From positions 1-48,237 of IMG/VR virus record IMGVR_UViG_3300035698_005133: a stretch of DNA of 48,237 nucleotides. One strand, given 5' to 3'. Under the pieces are notes generated by a model, which searched no databases, was not told where the DNA came from, and worked only from the letters and a program-made list of their open reading frames with translations. Below are positions 17,093 to 24,538 of this stretch, piece after piece. Origin of the DNA: a virus. Both the position numbers and the translations under genes were made by a program. Within the stretch, counting starts at the first letter, position 1. Every line of letters begins with the position of its first letter.

Positions 17093-18517
17093 TTACGCGG
17101 GCTTCTGCAGTACAATCACTGGCTCTGTAGCTGGCTCGTCATCGTCTGGCGATCCCATGCGCGCTGGCATGACGAAGCGCTCTGTGTTGATGTGCACAAA
17201 GCCAACGCTGATCGCGTCTTCTACGGTCCATTCTTCGAGCGGGTACGTCTCGCCCTTTACGATGACGTCTGCAATGTTCACGATGTTGAACTTTCCCGGC
17301 TTCAGTGCTGCAAACTGCAGCGCGAGCATAGGGCGTAAAAAGCCCTCTCGCCATGCACTGCCCGTGCCGTAGCGCTTCCACGACTGTGTGTCGTCTTCGC
17401 TGTATCGCTCTTTGGCAAAGTACGGCGGCGACGTAAACGCGAAGTCGCACCGCCCAGCGACTTGCTCGTGCGGCACATCTTCAGCGGGCAAGTTGATAAG
17501 CTCTACGCGGTCACTGAAGCCAAGCTCTCGCGCCATGCGTTTGTTGCCCTCATACGTCGGCACGTTCGGGTCAATGCCAATGTACGTGCCGAGATTCGAG
17601 GCCATAAAGCCCACGAGTCTGCCGCCATACCCTGTTGATGTGTCGAGCACCGTATCTCCCGGCTGTGCATACGTGCGATACAAGAGCGACGCGAAGCCGG
17701 GGCGAAAGTTTGAGCACGCTTGCGTGCCGTTGACAAGCTGCAGGAAGCCGTAAATCGACGGCAGCGCGTTCTCTGCGGCATCGTCGCACACTTTCTTTAA
17801 GCTCTTGTCAATGTTGAACGACTCAAACGGCGAGCGTTTGTCAGTCGCTGCAGCATGGTAGCGGTGCGGGTGATACGTGTCCGCGACTTGATACGCCGTC
17901 GTAGTGCGCGCCAGCGAGTCTGTGTCAGTCTGCGCCAGCTTGTTGATTTGCTGCATGCACTGAAACACGGGCAAGTCGCGATACGGGAACCCTGTCTCGC
18001 GGTAATACGCGAACATGCGCTCAGAGATTGCGTCGGCGGCGAACACCTGCGGCACGTCTGGCAGTTGCTGCGCTTCGCTCAGCGGCTCGTTGGCTTCGCG
18101 GCCAAGAATCTCGTCTAGCTCGTCACTCAAGAAGCCTGTCTGGCTTATGTCGTAGCCCTGCTCAAGTAGTTCCTTCACTTCGATTGTAAGCAAATCGTCA
18201 TCCCACTGGCCATCTTCGGCGCTTCGATTGTCTTTGATGCGATACGCCGCCGCGTCTGCCGCCGACATATCAGACGCCACGTGCACCGGAACGTGTGTCC
18301 AGCCAAGCTGGCGCGCCGCTTGTAATCGCGTGTGGCCGACAATGACGACGCCATGCTTATCAACCACAATCGGCTGTCGGAACTTGAACTGACGCAACGA
18401 GCCTGCCAGCGAGGCGACTTGAGCGTCAGTCAGCTTGCGAGGATTGCGCGCGTAGGGAATAACGCGTTCAATCGCCCACGACTCGGTGTGTAGCTCGCCA
18501 GTGTCAGTATCAGTCAT
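17093..18517 (-). CDS. ParB-like N-terminal domain fused to DNA methyltransferase
   Basis: A 474-aa fusion. Residues about 13-100 form a ParB/Srx-type domain (IPYARNPRKL, VVIVGHTRLQAARQLGWTHV) followed by YRIKDNRSAED, the linker common in methyltransferase-associated ParB domains. The C-terminal half has a SAM motif (DTVLDTSTGYGGRLVGF), IGIDPN and catalytic TSPPYF, which points to amino-methylation of adenine or cytosine. I see no ParB helix-turn-helix that would read parS. ATG 18517 has GGAG six bases upstream in an ACTCACACGGAG leader; an upstream start at 18673 is only the parS palindrome read as MFHVEQ. First gene of the leftward block, likely acting to modify or protect phage DNA. Confidence 0.82.
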   Translation of the reverse strand: MTDTDTGELHTESWAIERVIPYARNPRKLTDAQVASLAGSLRQFKFRQPIVVDKHGVVIVGHTRLQAARQLGWTHVPVHVASDMSAADAAAYRIKDNRSAEDGQWDDDLLTIEVKELLEQGYDISQTGFLSDELDEILGREANEPLSEAQQLPDVPQVFAADAISERMFAYYRETGFPYRDLPVFQCMQQINKLAQTDTDSLARTTTAYQVADTYHPHRYHAAATDKRSPFESFNIDKSLKKVCDDAAENALPSIYGFLQLVNGTQACSNFRPGFASLLYRTYAQPGDTVLDTSTGYGGRLVGFMASNLGTYIGIDPNVPTYEGNKRMARELGFSDRVELINLPAEDVPHEQVAGRCDFAFTSPPYFAKERYSEDDTQSWKRYGTGSAWREGFLRPMLALQFAALKPGKFNIVNIADVIVKGETYPLEEWTVEDAISVGFVHINTERFVMPARMGSPDDDEPATEPVIVLQKPA

Positions 18518-18656
18518 GCTTGCTCCGTGTGAGTACGCGTGTGTTGCACTATGTGCCAGTGTGTGGCACAATCTACGCCGCAGCAAGGCACGTGCGCCCG
18601 TTGTGCATGCAACCAGCGCGTGAAACGCGCGCGCTGCTCGTGCCGTTGCGCACGAT

Positions 18657-18672
18657 TGTTCCACGTGGAACA
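18657..18672. promoter_or_regulatory. parS: parS centromere-like site, perfect palindrome
   Basis: TGTTCCACGTGGAACA is a perfect 16-bp palindrome and equals a form of the universal chromosomal parS consensus (TGTTNCACGTGNAACA) bound by bacterial ParB. It lies 140 bases upstream of the ParB-domain methyltransferase start, in the divergent promoter region. The phage encodes no ParA and its ParB-like domain lacks a visible parS-reading helix-turn-helix, so host ParB is the likely partner. A chance match to all 16 positions in 48 kb is very unlikely. Confidence 0.88.
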
Positions 18673-18780
18673 CTGTTGCCGCGTGCGCTCAGCGTCGCGT
18701 GCGTTGTGCGTGCGGCTCGTGCTGTCGTGCGCCCTGAGCGCAGCGCGGTATACCGTGCCATCTGACGGCGCAAGGACCCC

Positions 18781-18967
18781 TCACAAAGATTCTAAAACGA
18801 GCAACTTTGTGACAGGATATCACATTTGTGCTCGTCTATTCTCGCTGTCTGCGCAAAAACTGAGGATTGTTACAAAACTTCTTTGTAAGTGCTTGTTTTG
18901 CAACGGTTTGCGGTTTCTGAGGACTGATTCTCAGCGCAGGGATAGACTCGAAAAGCTCACAAAGCTG
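18781..18967. promoter_or_regulatory. Operator-like cluster of CACAAA half-sites
   Basis: TCACAAAG (18781-18788) pairs with CTTTGTGA (18805-18812); TTACAAA (18870-18876) pairs with TTTGTAA (18882-18888); TCACATTTGTG occurs near 18820 and CTCACAAAG near 18957. The shared half-site T(C/T)ACAAA in both orientations within 190 bases suggests a dimeric regulator controlling the divergent promoters. The regulator is not identified. Confidence 0.5.
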
Positions 18968-19111
18968 CTGTTTTGAGCGTGTGCAGCGCTTTATACGGAC
19001 GCGTGCCTGCGCACGGTCTGTTGCACTGAGCGCAATCTCTCGTCATACTTGTGTCAACGCAGTGCAGCACAATGCAGCACTGAGCGCACACAATCAGACT
19101 GAGAGACTACG

Positions 19112-19351
19112 ATGATGCACGCAACGAACACGACACACAGCACTGACGCTTTTGCACTCAAGCTGCGCCGCGAGCGCTTGCAGCGCATTTCAAATGCGTA
19201 CGGCGCATTGCTTGACGCTCGCCGCACGTTGACGCAAGCAACGAAAGTTGCGACGCCGGACGCTGACGCGCGCGCGCTGTTGCTTGAGCGCGTCTGCGCC
19301 GCTCGCACGCAGTACGACTCTGCCGTTGCCTACCACGCGCTGTTCGTCTGA
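19112..19351 (+). CDS. Small early protein, unknown
   Basis: A 79-aa helical, Arg/Ala-rich protein (LRRERLQRISNAYGALLDAR). ATG 19112 (or 19115) follows GAGAGACTACG, a leader seen again before other early genes. First gene of the rightward block after the control region, so it should be among the earliest transcribed. No family recognised. Confidence 0.65.
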   Translation: MMHATNTTHSTDAFALKLRRERLQRISNAYGALLDARRTLTQATKVATPDADARALLLERVCAARTQYDSAVAYHALFV

Positions 19352-19391
19352 ACAGCTCACACACTCACACAACCCCACGGAGACTACGACC

Positions 19392-19709
19392 ATGACCACA
19401 ACAACAAAGCAAATGAACGCCGCCGCACGGATTGCACGACTCACGAGCGACAGCGCTGTTGCTGAGAACTACCTGAGCAGCGAGCTAGAGAAGCGCAACG
19501 CGAGCGACGCGCCGAGCGCTGTCTGTGTTGAAAAGCTGCTGTATGCGATCCATGACGCGGTGATTGATGGACGCCAAGTGCACGACAGCGCTGTGTACAA
19601 CGCGCTGTTTTCTGCACTCTCGTGCATGGCTGAAGCTGGCGACGTTGTTGTCGTCACGGTTTGCGATTCGCGCGCGCCGCGTGACCAGACGCTTGTCTAT
19701 CTCGCGTAA
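19392..19709 (+). CDS. Early protein, unknown
   Basis: A 105-aa protein whose centre (NASDAPSAVCVEKLLYAIHD, then SAVYNALFSALSCMAEAGDV) looks helical. ATG 19392 lies behind CACGGAGACTACGACC, in a CACTCACACA-rich spacer. The last codons (QTLVYLA) lie in a 44-bp repeat that recurs at 20434. No family recognised. Confidence 0.65.
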   Translation: MTTTTKQMNAAARIARLTSDSAVAENYLSSELEKRNASDAPSAVCVEKLLYAIHDAVIDGRQVHDSAVYNALFSALSCMAEAGDVVVVTVCDSRAPRDQTLVYLA

Positions 19710-19728
19710 GCACTCACACACTCACACA
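19685..19728. repeat. 44-bp direct repeat, copy 1
   Basis: Identical to 20434-20477. It covers the last eight codons and stop of the gene ending at 19709 plus the CACTCACACA spacer. A few bases upstream also match with two differences. The two copies flank the pair of genes at 19747-20392. Confidence 0.9.
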
Positions 19729-19746
19729 ACACACCGGAACACAGAC

Positions 19747-20016
19747 ATGAACGCCAAAGACCGCAAGCAGGCCTCATCACTCGCAGACCGTCTCGCCAAG
19801 CTGCAGGACGAGTTGAACACAATCAAAGACGAGCTGGAAGCAATGGCCGACGCTGAGCAGGAAAAGCTCGACAACATGGCCGAATCGTTTCGTGACGGCG
19901 AGAAGGGCGAGCGCATGCAAGAGCAGCAAGAAGCGTTGCAAACTGCGGTCGATGCATGCGACAGTGCAGCAGAGAGCGTTGGCGAAGCGATGGACGTTCT
20001 CAACGACCTCAACTAA
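19747..20016 (+). CDS. Small acidic coiled-coil protein, unknown
   Basis: An 89-aa protein that is almost wholly coiled coil, rich in Glu, Asp, Ala and Gln (LAKLQDELNTIKDELEAMAD). ATG 19747 is preceded by CCGGAACACAGAC after a CACTCACACAAC spacer. It lies inside the segment bounded by 44-bp direct repeats. Acidic early proteins of this size are sometimes DNA mimics or inhibitors, but nothing specific supports that here. Confidence 0.65.
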   Translation: MNAKDRKQASSLADRLAKLQDELNTIKDELEAMADAEQEKLDNMAESFRDGEKGERMQEQQEALQTAVDACDSAAESVGEAMDVLNDLN

Positions 20017-20041
20017 CCAATCCCCCACGAGGAACCACACC

Positions 20042-20392
20042 ATGACCACACACCCCGCCATCCCGACGCGCCGATACGCCGCCATCGAAGCAAACTCAGG
20101 CTACGTCTGGGGAGCCGTCGATGTGGAAGAGACAGGAACCGTGTACGATGACGCGCTCATTGCAGCGGCGCGCGTCATCGCACACGCGGATGCAAGCCTT
20201 GGCATCGTGCGACCCACCAACTTTTGCCACGTCGCACTGCGTGACGCATCCGCCATGTATTACATGTACCGGATCGAGGCGTCGTGTGTCGTCGAAGACG
20301 GCACAGATTCCGAGACGATTGCCGCTGTCGAGTTGAGTCCGTTCGTGGGAGCCGTGGCGTGGTGTGATCGGACCACTGACAACGGTCGGTGA
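20042..20392 (+). CDS. Early protein, unknown
   Basis: A 116-aa protein with a beta-rich look (RYAAIEANSGYVWGAVDVEE), a central RVIAHADASLGIV and an aromatic patch (SAMYYMYRIEASC). ATG 20042 follows CACGAGGAACCACACC. Second gene of the repeat-flanked pair. No family recognised. Confidence 0.65.
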   Translation: MTTHPAIPTRRYAAIEANSGYVWGAVDVEETGTVYDDALIAAARVIAHADASLGIVRPTNFCHVALRDASAMYYMYRIEASCVVEDGTDSETIAAVELSPFVGAVAWCDRTTDNGR

Positions 20393-20433
20393 GCATGCGC
20401 CGTGACACCGAGACGGTGCGCGTGGCCGCGTTT

Positions 20434-20477
20434 CCAGACGCTTGTCTATCTCGCGTAAGCACTCACACACTCACACA
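20434..20477. repeat. 44-bp direct repeat, copy 2
   Basis: Second copy of 19685-19728, here as an orphan: it carries the codons for QTLVYLA plus stop without the gene they belong to, and the CACTCACACA spacer extended by more CACTCACAC units. It marks the right border of the two-gene segment. Confidence 0.9.
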
Positions 20478-20502
20478 CTCACACACACTAGAGCGAAACC
20501 CT

Positions 20503-20772
20503 ATGACTGCTATTCACGAACGCGCCAGCGTACGCCGTTGCAAGACGACTGCACACACACTGCAGCGGCAGTTTAACGCCGTAGAGCTGTTCAATGACGC
20601 AGAGCACTACGCGACGCTGGCAGCGCGCGCGTTCGCGTCACACGACACTGTGAGCGCGCGCGTCTTCTACAGTGCAGCGCTGGCGCACACGTGCGAGCGC
20701 ACGTATCCGAACGAACACGCGAGCTATACGCTCTTGCTGCAGCAAGTCAGCGCGGCACTGCCGCAGCGCTGA
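20503..20772 (+). CDS. Small early protein, unknown
   Basis: An 89-aa helical protein (AVELFNDAEHYATLAARAFA, then YPNEHASYTLLLQQVSAALP). ATG 20503 is chosen because the frame upstream reads through the (CACTCA)n spacer and copy 2 of the 44-bp repeat. The helical pattern resembles a short TPR-like pair, which is only a suggestion. Confidence 0.6.
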   Translation: MTAIHERASVRRCKTTAHTLQRQFNAVELFNDAEHYATLAARAFASHDTVSARVFYSAALAHTCERTYPNEHASYTLLLQQVSAALPQR

Positions 20773-20796
20773 AGACACTCACCGAGGATACACACC

Positions 20797-21558
20797 ATGA
20801 CAACGACCAAGACCAAACCCGCAAAGAAAGTTGCCGCGACAACGTCGCCCATGACTGAGCGCGCGAAGAAAGCGCCGAGCAAGAGCAAGAGCAAGAGTAG
20901 TGCCGACGCTGCAGCCGTCGAGACAACAGAGACGGCAAAGCCAAGCGTTGAGCGCGTGTGCGCGTTCTGCGGTCAGACGCGCGAGCAGTCGAAAGAACCT
21001 GTGCTGTCCGCGCCGCATTACATCGCGAGCATGCTGCCAGAGTTGCCGCCGTTTGCCAGCGAGTATGCTCACGTATCGTGTGGGCGTGCACATCGTGAGC
21101 GTATCGTTGCCGCCGCTGTCGAGAACGCAACGCTTTCGCTGAGAGCTGAGCGCAAGACGCGTGCACCGCGAGCAGCGAAGACGCCGAAGACGCCGCCAGT
21201 CGCTGCGCCAACGTTTGACGGCGCTGCGCCAGCGATTACGGACGGACGCGTCGCGACGGTGCGCATTTTTCGGCTAGCAGCGCACGCGCTCGGACTCACT
21301 AACAGCGGCGCGTATTGGAACACGCTGAAGTGCACGCTTCACGGCAGCGGCAAGCGCGGGTATGCGCTTGTGACTGGCCCAGTGAGCATGCTTGAGCTAG
21401 TCGCGACGCATGCGGCAGACATGCACGCGCGGCGCATGCTGTCGCACACAACGCCGTCGCCGCACTTGAGCAGCGTTATCACGGCACTGCGTTGCGCTGT
21501 GCCTGTGCTTAACGGCGCTTCTAACAACATCAAAGCCGCGAGCGCTTTCACATTTTGA
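20797..21558 (+). CDS. Early basic protein with zinc-finger-like motif, unknown
   Basis: A 253-aa protein. Residues 1-50 are Lys/Thr/Ser/Ala-rich and probably disordered, like a DNA-binding tail. A CAFC near 55 with a later H-x-SC (near 93-95) suggests one metal site. A second basic Pro/Lys linker (APRAAKTPKTPP) leads to a folded C-terminal domain (TVRIFRLAAHALGLTNSGAY). ATG 20797 follows CACCGAGGATACACACC. It precedes the DUF932 gene. Family not recognised. Confidence 0.65.
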   Translation: MTTTKTKPAKKVAATTSPMTERAKKAPSKSKSKSSADAAAVETTETAKPSVERVCAFCGQTREQSKEPVLSAPHYIASMLPELPPFASEYAHVSCGRAHRERIVAAAVENATLSLRAERKTRAPRAAKTPKTPPVAAPTFDGAAPAITDGRVATVRIFRLAAHALGLTNSGAYWNTLKCTLHGSGKRGYALVTGPVSMLELVATHAADMHARRMLSHTTPSPHLSSVITALRCAVPVLNGASNNIKAASAFTF

Positions 21559-21627
21559 GCAGTCGCCCGACGCGTGCGCGCAACTCGGTGTGCACGCTAG
21601 CAGGACACATACATGGAGATACACACA

Positions 21628-22815
21628 ATGACCAAGACCACGATTGCCGCAAACACCAACAACGCCGTTGCCGCCAACACTGCAGCGCAGACACCACAGA
21701 GCCGCGGCAGCAATCGCGTGCTGACGCAAGCGTTTAATCAGTGGGCGACGCGGCCAGCAGATCAGCGCTTTAGCTCGCTTGAAGACTTGCACGCAGCGTG
21801 CACGCACCACAGAGACGTCGCTGTTGAGGCGACGAATGTCAATCTTCGCGAGTTGAGCGTTGGCGTCTCTGAGTTCGCGAACGATGGCACAACAAGCGTT
21901 GAACCCGTGCTGATTGGCACGACTGGCAGCAAAGCACGTTTTACAAACTACGCGTTTGGTCAGCTTGCACGACGCGTCAAAGCACCTGCTGACTACTTGC
22001 GCGCGCTGCCTGCTGAGTTGGCGGCAACGAACTTGACGCACGGGCTGCAGCACGCTGAGCACAACGGCGACAATGATGCGCTGTTGTTTGCGCAGAACGG
22101 CGATCTTCGCTTGCGCGCTGCGCTCAGCGACAAATACACACGCATCTGGAACAGCGACGTCACGAGCCGTCTGTTGCGTCTCGTGCAAGAGCAGTCAGAA
22201 TGGCAACCAGCGCCTGCAGCGTTTGACGGCTCGCGCGGCTTGTACGCAAGCGACTCCGATATGTTCGCGTTTCTTGTAGACAATGAACGCCGCATCTTCG
22301 AGAAAGCTCCCGGCGGCGGGCTTGCGCGCGGATTCTTCGTGCAGAACAGTGAAGTGGGCTCAGGCGCCTTCGCTATGACCACGTTCTTTTATGAGTTTAT
22401 CTGCGGCAATCATCGCGTGTGGGGTGTCGAGGGCGTGCAAGAGTTGCGTATTCGGCACGTTGGTAACGCAGATGACAAAGCGTTCTCTGAACTTTCTGTT
22501 GAGTTGCGCAAGTACGCAGACACAAGCGCTGCAGATGACGAACGGAAAGTGCAGGCAATGCGCACACACGTTCTGGGCAAAGACAAAGACGCTGTGCTAG
22601 ACGCTGTGTTCGGATTGCGCGTGCCGAACTTGCCGCGCAAGCACATTGAGGCAGCGTACGACATTGCCGCTTCGCATGAGGATTGGTACGGCGCGCCCAA
22701 CACGGTCTGGGCAATCACTGGCGGCATGACGCAAGTCGCGCGCGACATGGGCAACGCCAGCGAGCGCGTAGCGCTTGAGCGCGCGGCGGGCAAAGTTAGC
22801 AAGATCGCGTTTTGA
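21628..22815 (+). CDS. DUF932 phage/plasmid-like protein
   Basis: A 395-aa protein of the DUF932 (TIGR03299-like) type found in phages and plasmids. Supporting parts are YAFGQLARRVKAPADYLRAL, LRAALSDKYTRIWNSDVTSR, RGFFVQNSEVGSGAFAMTTF and YEFICGNHRVWG. ATG 21628 has GGAG nine bases upstream; that GGAG lies inside an earlier ATG (21613), which is therefore disfavoured. Biochemical role of the family is not settled. It is the largest gene of the early block and follows the basic zinc-finger-like protein. Confidence 0.85.
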   Translation: MTKTTIAANTNNAVAANTAAQTPQSRGSNRVLTQAFNQWATRPADQRFSSLEDLHAACTHHRDVAVEATNVNLRELSVGVSEFANDGTTSVEPVLIGTTGSKARFTNYAFGQLARRVKAPADYLRALPAELAATNLTHGLQHAEHNGDNDALLFAQNGDLRLRAALSDKYTRIWNSDVTSRLLRLVQEQSEWQPAPAAFDGSRGLYASDSDMFAFLVDNERRIFEKAPGGGLARGFFVQNSEVGSGAFAMTTFFYEFICGNHRVWGVEGVQELRIRHVGNADDKAFSELSVELRKYADTSAADDERKVQAMRTHVLGKDKDAVLDAVFGLRVPNLPRKHIEAAYDIAASHEDWYGAPNTVWAITGGMTQVARDMGNASERVALERAAGKVSKIAF

Positions 22816-22829
22816 TCGTTCTCACACTG

Positions 22830-22856
22830 CAGCGCGTCGCACTCGGCGGCGCGCTG
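22830..22856 (+). terminator. Stem-loop after the DUF932 gene
   Basis: CAGCGCG (22830-22836) pairs with CGCGCTG (22850-22856), 15 bases after the stop, followed by TGTTGTG. It may act as a weak terminator or mRNA 3' end within the early operon. Confidence 0.35.
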
Positions 22857-22891
22857 TGTTGTGCACACACTCACACGAGAGACTACGGACT

Positions 22892-23317
22892 ATGAGCCTA
22901 GACTATGGACTTGGCGACATCGCAAACTGGCAGCAAGTGTGCTTTGTCGGTGAAGAGGTAGACGGCGCGCGCAGAATGAACATTGCAACGGAAACGCTGA
23001 TCTTCGCCACACTCGTCATCGGGCATGGCGAGATTACTGAGTTAAACGTGTGCGACTTCTACGTCAGACTGGAAGCGCATGAGCGCTTATTCGGCGGCAT
23101 GCGCCGTCGTGGCGTCAACGGTGAGCAAATGTGCTTTACGTTTGAGGAAGTGTACGCGCACATTGGCTTACGCACGAACGCATCAAAAGAGTCTGACGCC
23201 GCGTTCTGGAAGCGCACGCGCGAGCGCTACGTGGAAGAGCGCATGTCCAGCGTCAAGATTGCAAACAACAACTTGAAAGCGGCTGCACAGCATCTTGCCG
23301 CAAAAGTGGAGGCATAG
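22892..23317 (+). CDS. Early protein, unknown
   Basis: A 141-aa protein (MSLDYGLGDIANWQQVCFVG) with a phage-typical layout: aromatic N terminus, ETLIFATLVIGHGEITE and EEVYAHIGLRTNAS, and a helical Lys/Ala tail. ATG 22892 lies behind CACACGAGAGACTACGGACT. It resembles small uncharacterised proteins that accompany DUF932 genes, but I cannot name it. Confidence 0.65.
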   Translation: MSLDYGLGDIANWQQVCFVGEEVDGARRMNIATETLIFATLVIGHGEITELNVCDFYVRLEAHERLFGGMRRRGVNGEQMCFTFEEVYAHIGLRTNASKESDAAFWKRTRERYVEERMSSVKIANNNLKAAAQHLAAKVEA

Positions 23318-23319
23318 CC

Positions 23320-23751
23320 ATGCAGAACGACGCAGAGACGCGCGCACTGTTTGACGCTACGATGCCTGAAGCGCGCACGCTTGACCCAACGATCAAGCGC
23401 AAGCACAACGCTGCAAACACGCTGACGACTGGCTCATGTTATGAGATTTCGTGCGTACGCGCCAGCGCAGAGCAGCGCGCCGAGCGCTATCAAAGTAACG
23501 CACTTGCTGCAAATGAGCAGCGCCTGCTGTTTGAGCTTGCACACTTTCGCCGCGCGCTCGCTGAATGTTCGCTGCCAGCGCTTGACCATGGCGACTGGCA
23601 AGAGCGTGCGCAGTTTGAAGCGTATCTCTTTGAGATACAGCATCTGGACACGTTGCTTTACAGCTTAACAAGTCGCACGCGCGCACGACTGCACGTGCTG
23701 TTGCGCGAAGCGCAATCAGACATGACCGCAGCGCGCGAGCGTGCCAAGTGA
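23320..23751 (+). CDS. Early helical protein, unknown
   Basis: A 143-aa protein, mostly alpha-helical and charged (EQRLLFELAHFRRALAECSL, LHVLLREAQSDMTAARERAK). ATG 23320 has a strong GGAGG eight bases upstream. It overlaps the next gene by GTGA. No family recognised. Confidence 0.65.
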   Translation: MQNDAETRALFDATMPEARTLDPTIKRKHNAANTLTTGSCYEISCVRASAEQRAERYQSNALAANEQRLLFELAHFRRALAECSLPALDHGDWQERAQFEAYLFEIQHLDTLLYSLTSRTRARLHVLLREAQSDMTAARERAK

Positions 23752-24089
23752 GCAAGCGCACAACACATTCACAGCGCGCAAAGCGTGCACGCGAGCGCGC
23801 GGCACTTGGGCGCGTCATTCTTGTGATTGGTCACGAGTGCTTTGGCGTTGGCGAGAGCGTCAGTGTGGCGCTACGTCGCGCGCGTCGCTGCTGTCATCCA
23901 AAGTTTGCTCACAACGTCTTGCGCATGCAGTTTCTGGCGATTGACGCGCCGACGTTTTCGTTCATTGATGGCGAAGGCCTTTTGTACATTCCATCCATCG
24001 GCGAGCCGCCCGTTGTACTCGGACTCAGTGACGCGTTCGGGCGTTGCGTCAGCGGGCCGCTTGCCTCACACTCACCGGAGCACGCATGA
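23748..24089 (+). CDS. Early protein, unknown
   Basis: A 113-aa protein starting at GTG 23748. Basic N terminus (RTTHSQRAKRARERAAL), then a beta-rich body (GRVILVIGHECFGVGESVSV, PTFSFIDGEGLLYIPSIGEP). It is translationally coupled to both neighbours by overlaps. No family recognised. Confidence 0.6.
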   Translation: MSKRTTHSQRAKRARERAALGRVILVIGHECFGVGESVSVALRRARRCCHPKFAHNVLRMQFLAIDAPTFSFIDGEGLLYIPSIGEPPVVLGLSDAFGRCVSGPLASHSPEHA

Positions 24090-24538
24090 CACACGACACA
24101 CGCGCACACGTGACGCTACAACCTGCTGGCGTTGTGTTTCGCAAAGGACAGCACGACGCGCCGCGCGATCAGATTGCTGTGTCTATGATGGACGTCTATG
24201 ACTCGTCAAGCCCGTTCAGTAACGCACGTCTTGCGACTGTTGAGCTTGTGCGCTCACGCGACAACGAGCACGGTCCGTTTACGCGCGCTGTCTGGCTGCT
24301 CTGGTTCGATCTGCAGAGTCATCCAGCAGAGGACACAGAGTTTCTAGAATGGATTGTGCCAGACGCGCGGTTTGTCTTTGACGCTCAGCGCGACACCGGC
24401 ACACGCACTGACGTTCTGATCGCGTACGTATGGCCCGCACTGCGCAACTATCTGCAGCGCGTTGCGCCGTTTGTGTCTGTGCCGTCTATCGTAGACGCAC
24501 GCGGCTTTTTCACCGCTGAAGCGAACGCGAGCGCGTAG
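24086..24538 (+). CDS. Early protein, unknown
   Basis: A 150-aa protein, last of the first early block. Residues include VSMMDVYDSSSPFSNARLAT and AVWLLWFDLQSHPAEDTEFL. ATG 24086 is preceded by CTCACCGGAGCACGC and overlaps the previous stop. No family recognised. Confidence 0.6.
   Translation: MTHDTRAHVTLQPAGVVFRKGQHDAPRDQIAVSMMDVYDSSSPFSNARLATVELVRSRDNEHGPFTRAVWLLWFDLQSHPAEDTEFLEWIVPDARFVFDAQRDTGTRTDVLIAYVWPALRNYLQRVAPFVSVPSIVDARGFFTAEANASA

Larger units (their letters stand above)
18518..19111. promoter_or_regulatory. Divergent control region between late (left) and early (right) genes
   Basis: 594 bases without a convincing gene. The left half is GC-rich and holds parS (18657-18672), a small hairpin (TGTGCCA/TGGCACA near 18550) and a palindrome CGGTATACCG (18746-18755). 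The right half is distinctly AT-richer and carries repeated CACAAA-type half-sites. Promoters for both gene blocks must lie here, but no clear -35/-10 pair with normal spacing can be assigned. Confidence 0.7.

Noticed and set aside
18518-18673. N-terminal extension of the ParB-methyltransferase starting MFHVEQ
   Set aside because: The MFHVEQ start is the parS palindrome read as codons; the extension is Arg/Ala/Cys low-complexity, and ATG 18517 has a clear GGAG site.
18746-18755. CGGTATACCG as a promoter -10 or operator
   Set aside because: A perfect palindrome, but no -35 box at normal spacing could be assigned in either direction; mentioned only within the control-region entry.
19353-20500. 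CRISPR array suggested by recurring CACTCACACA spacers
   Set aside because: The repeats are irregular, lie in short gaps between genes just before ribosome sites, and there are no uniform spacers or cas genes.
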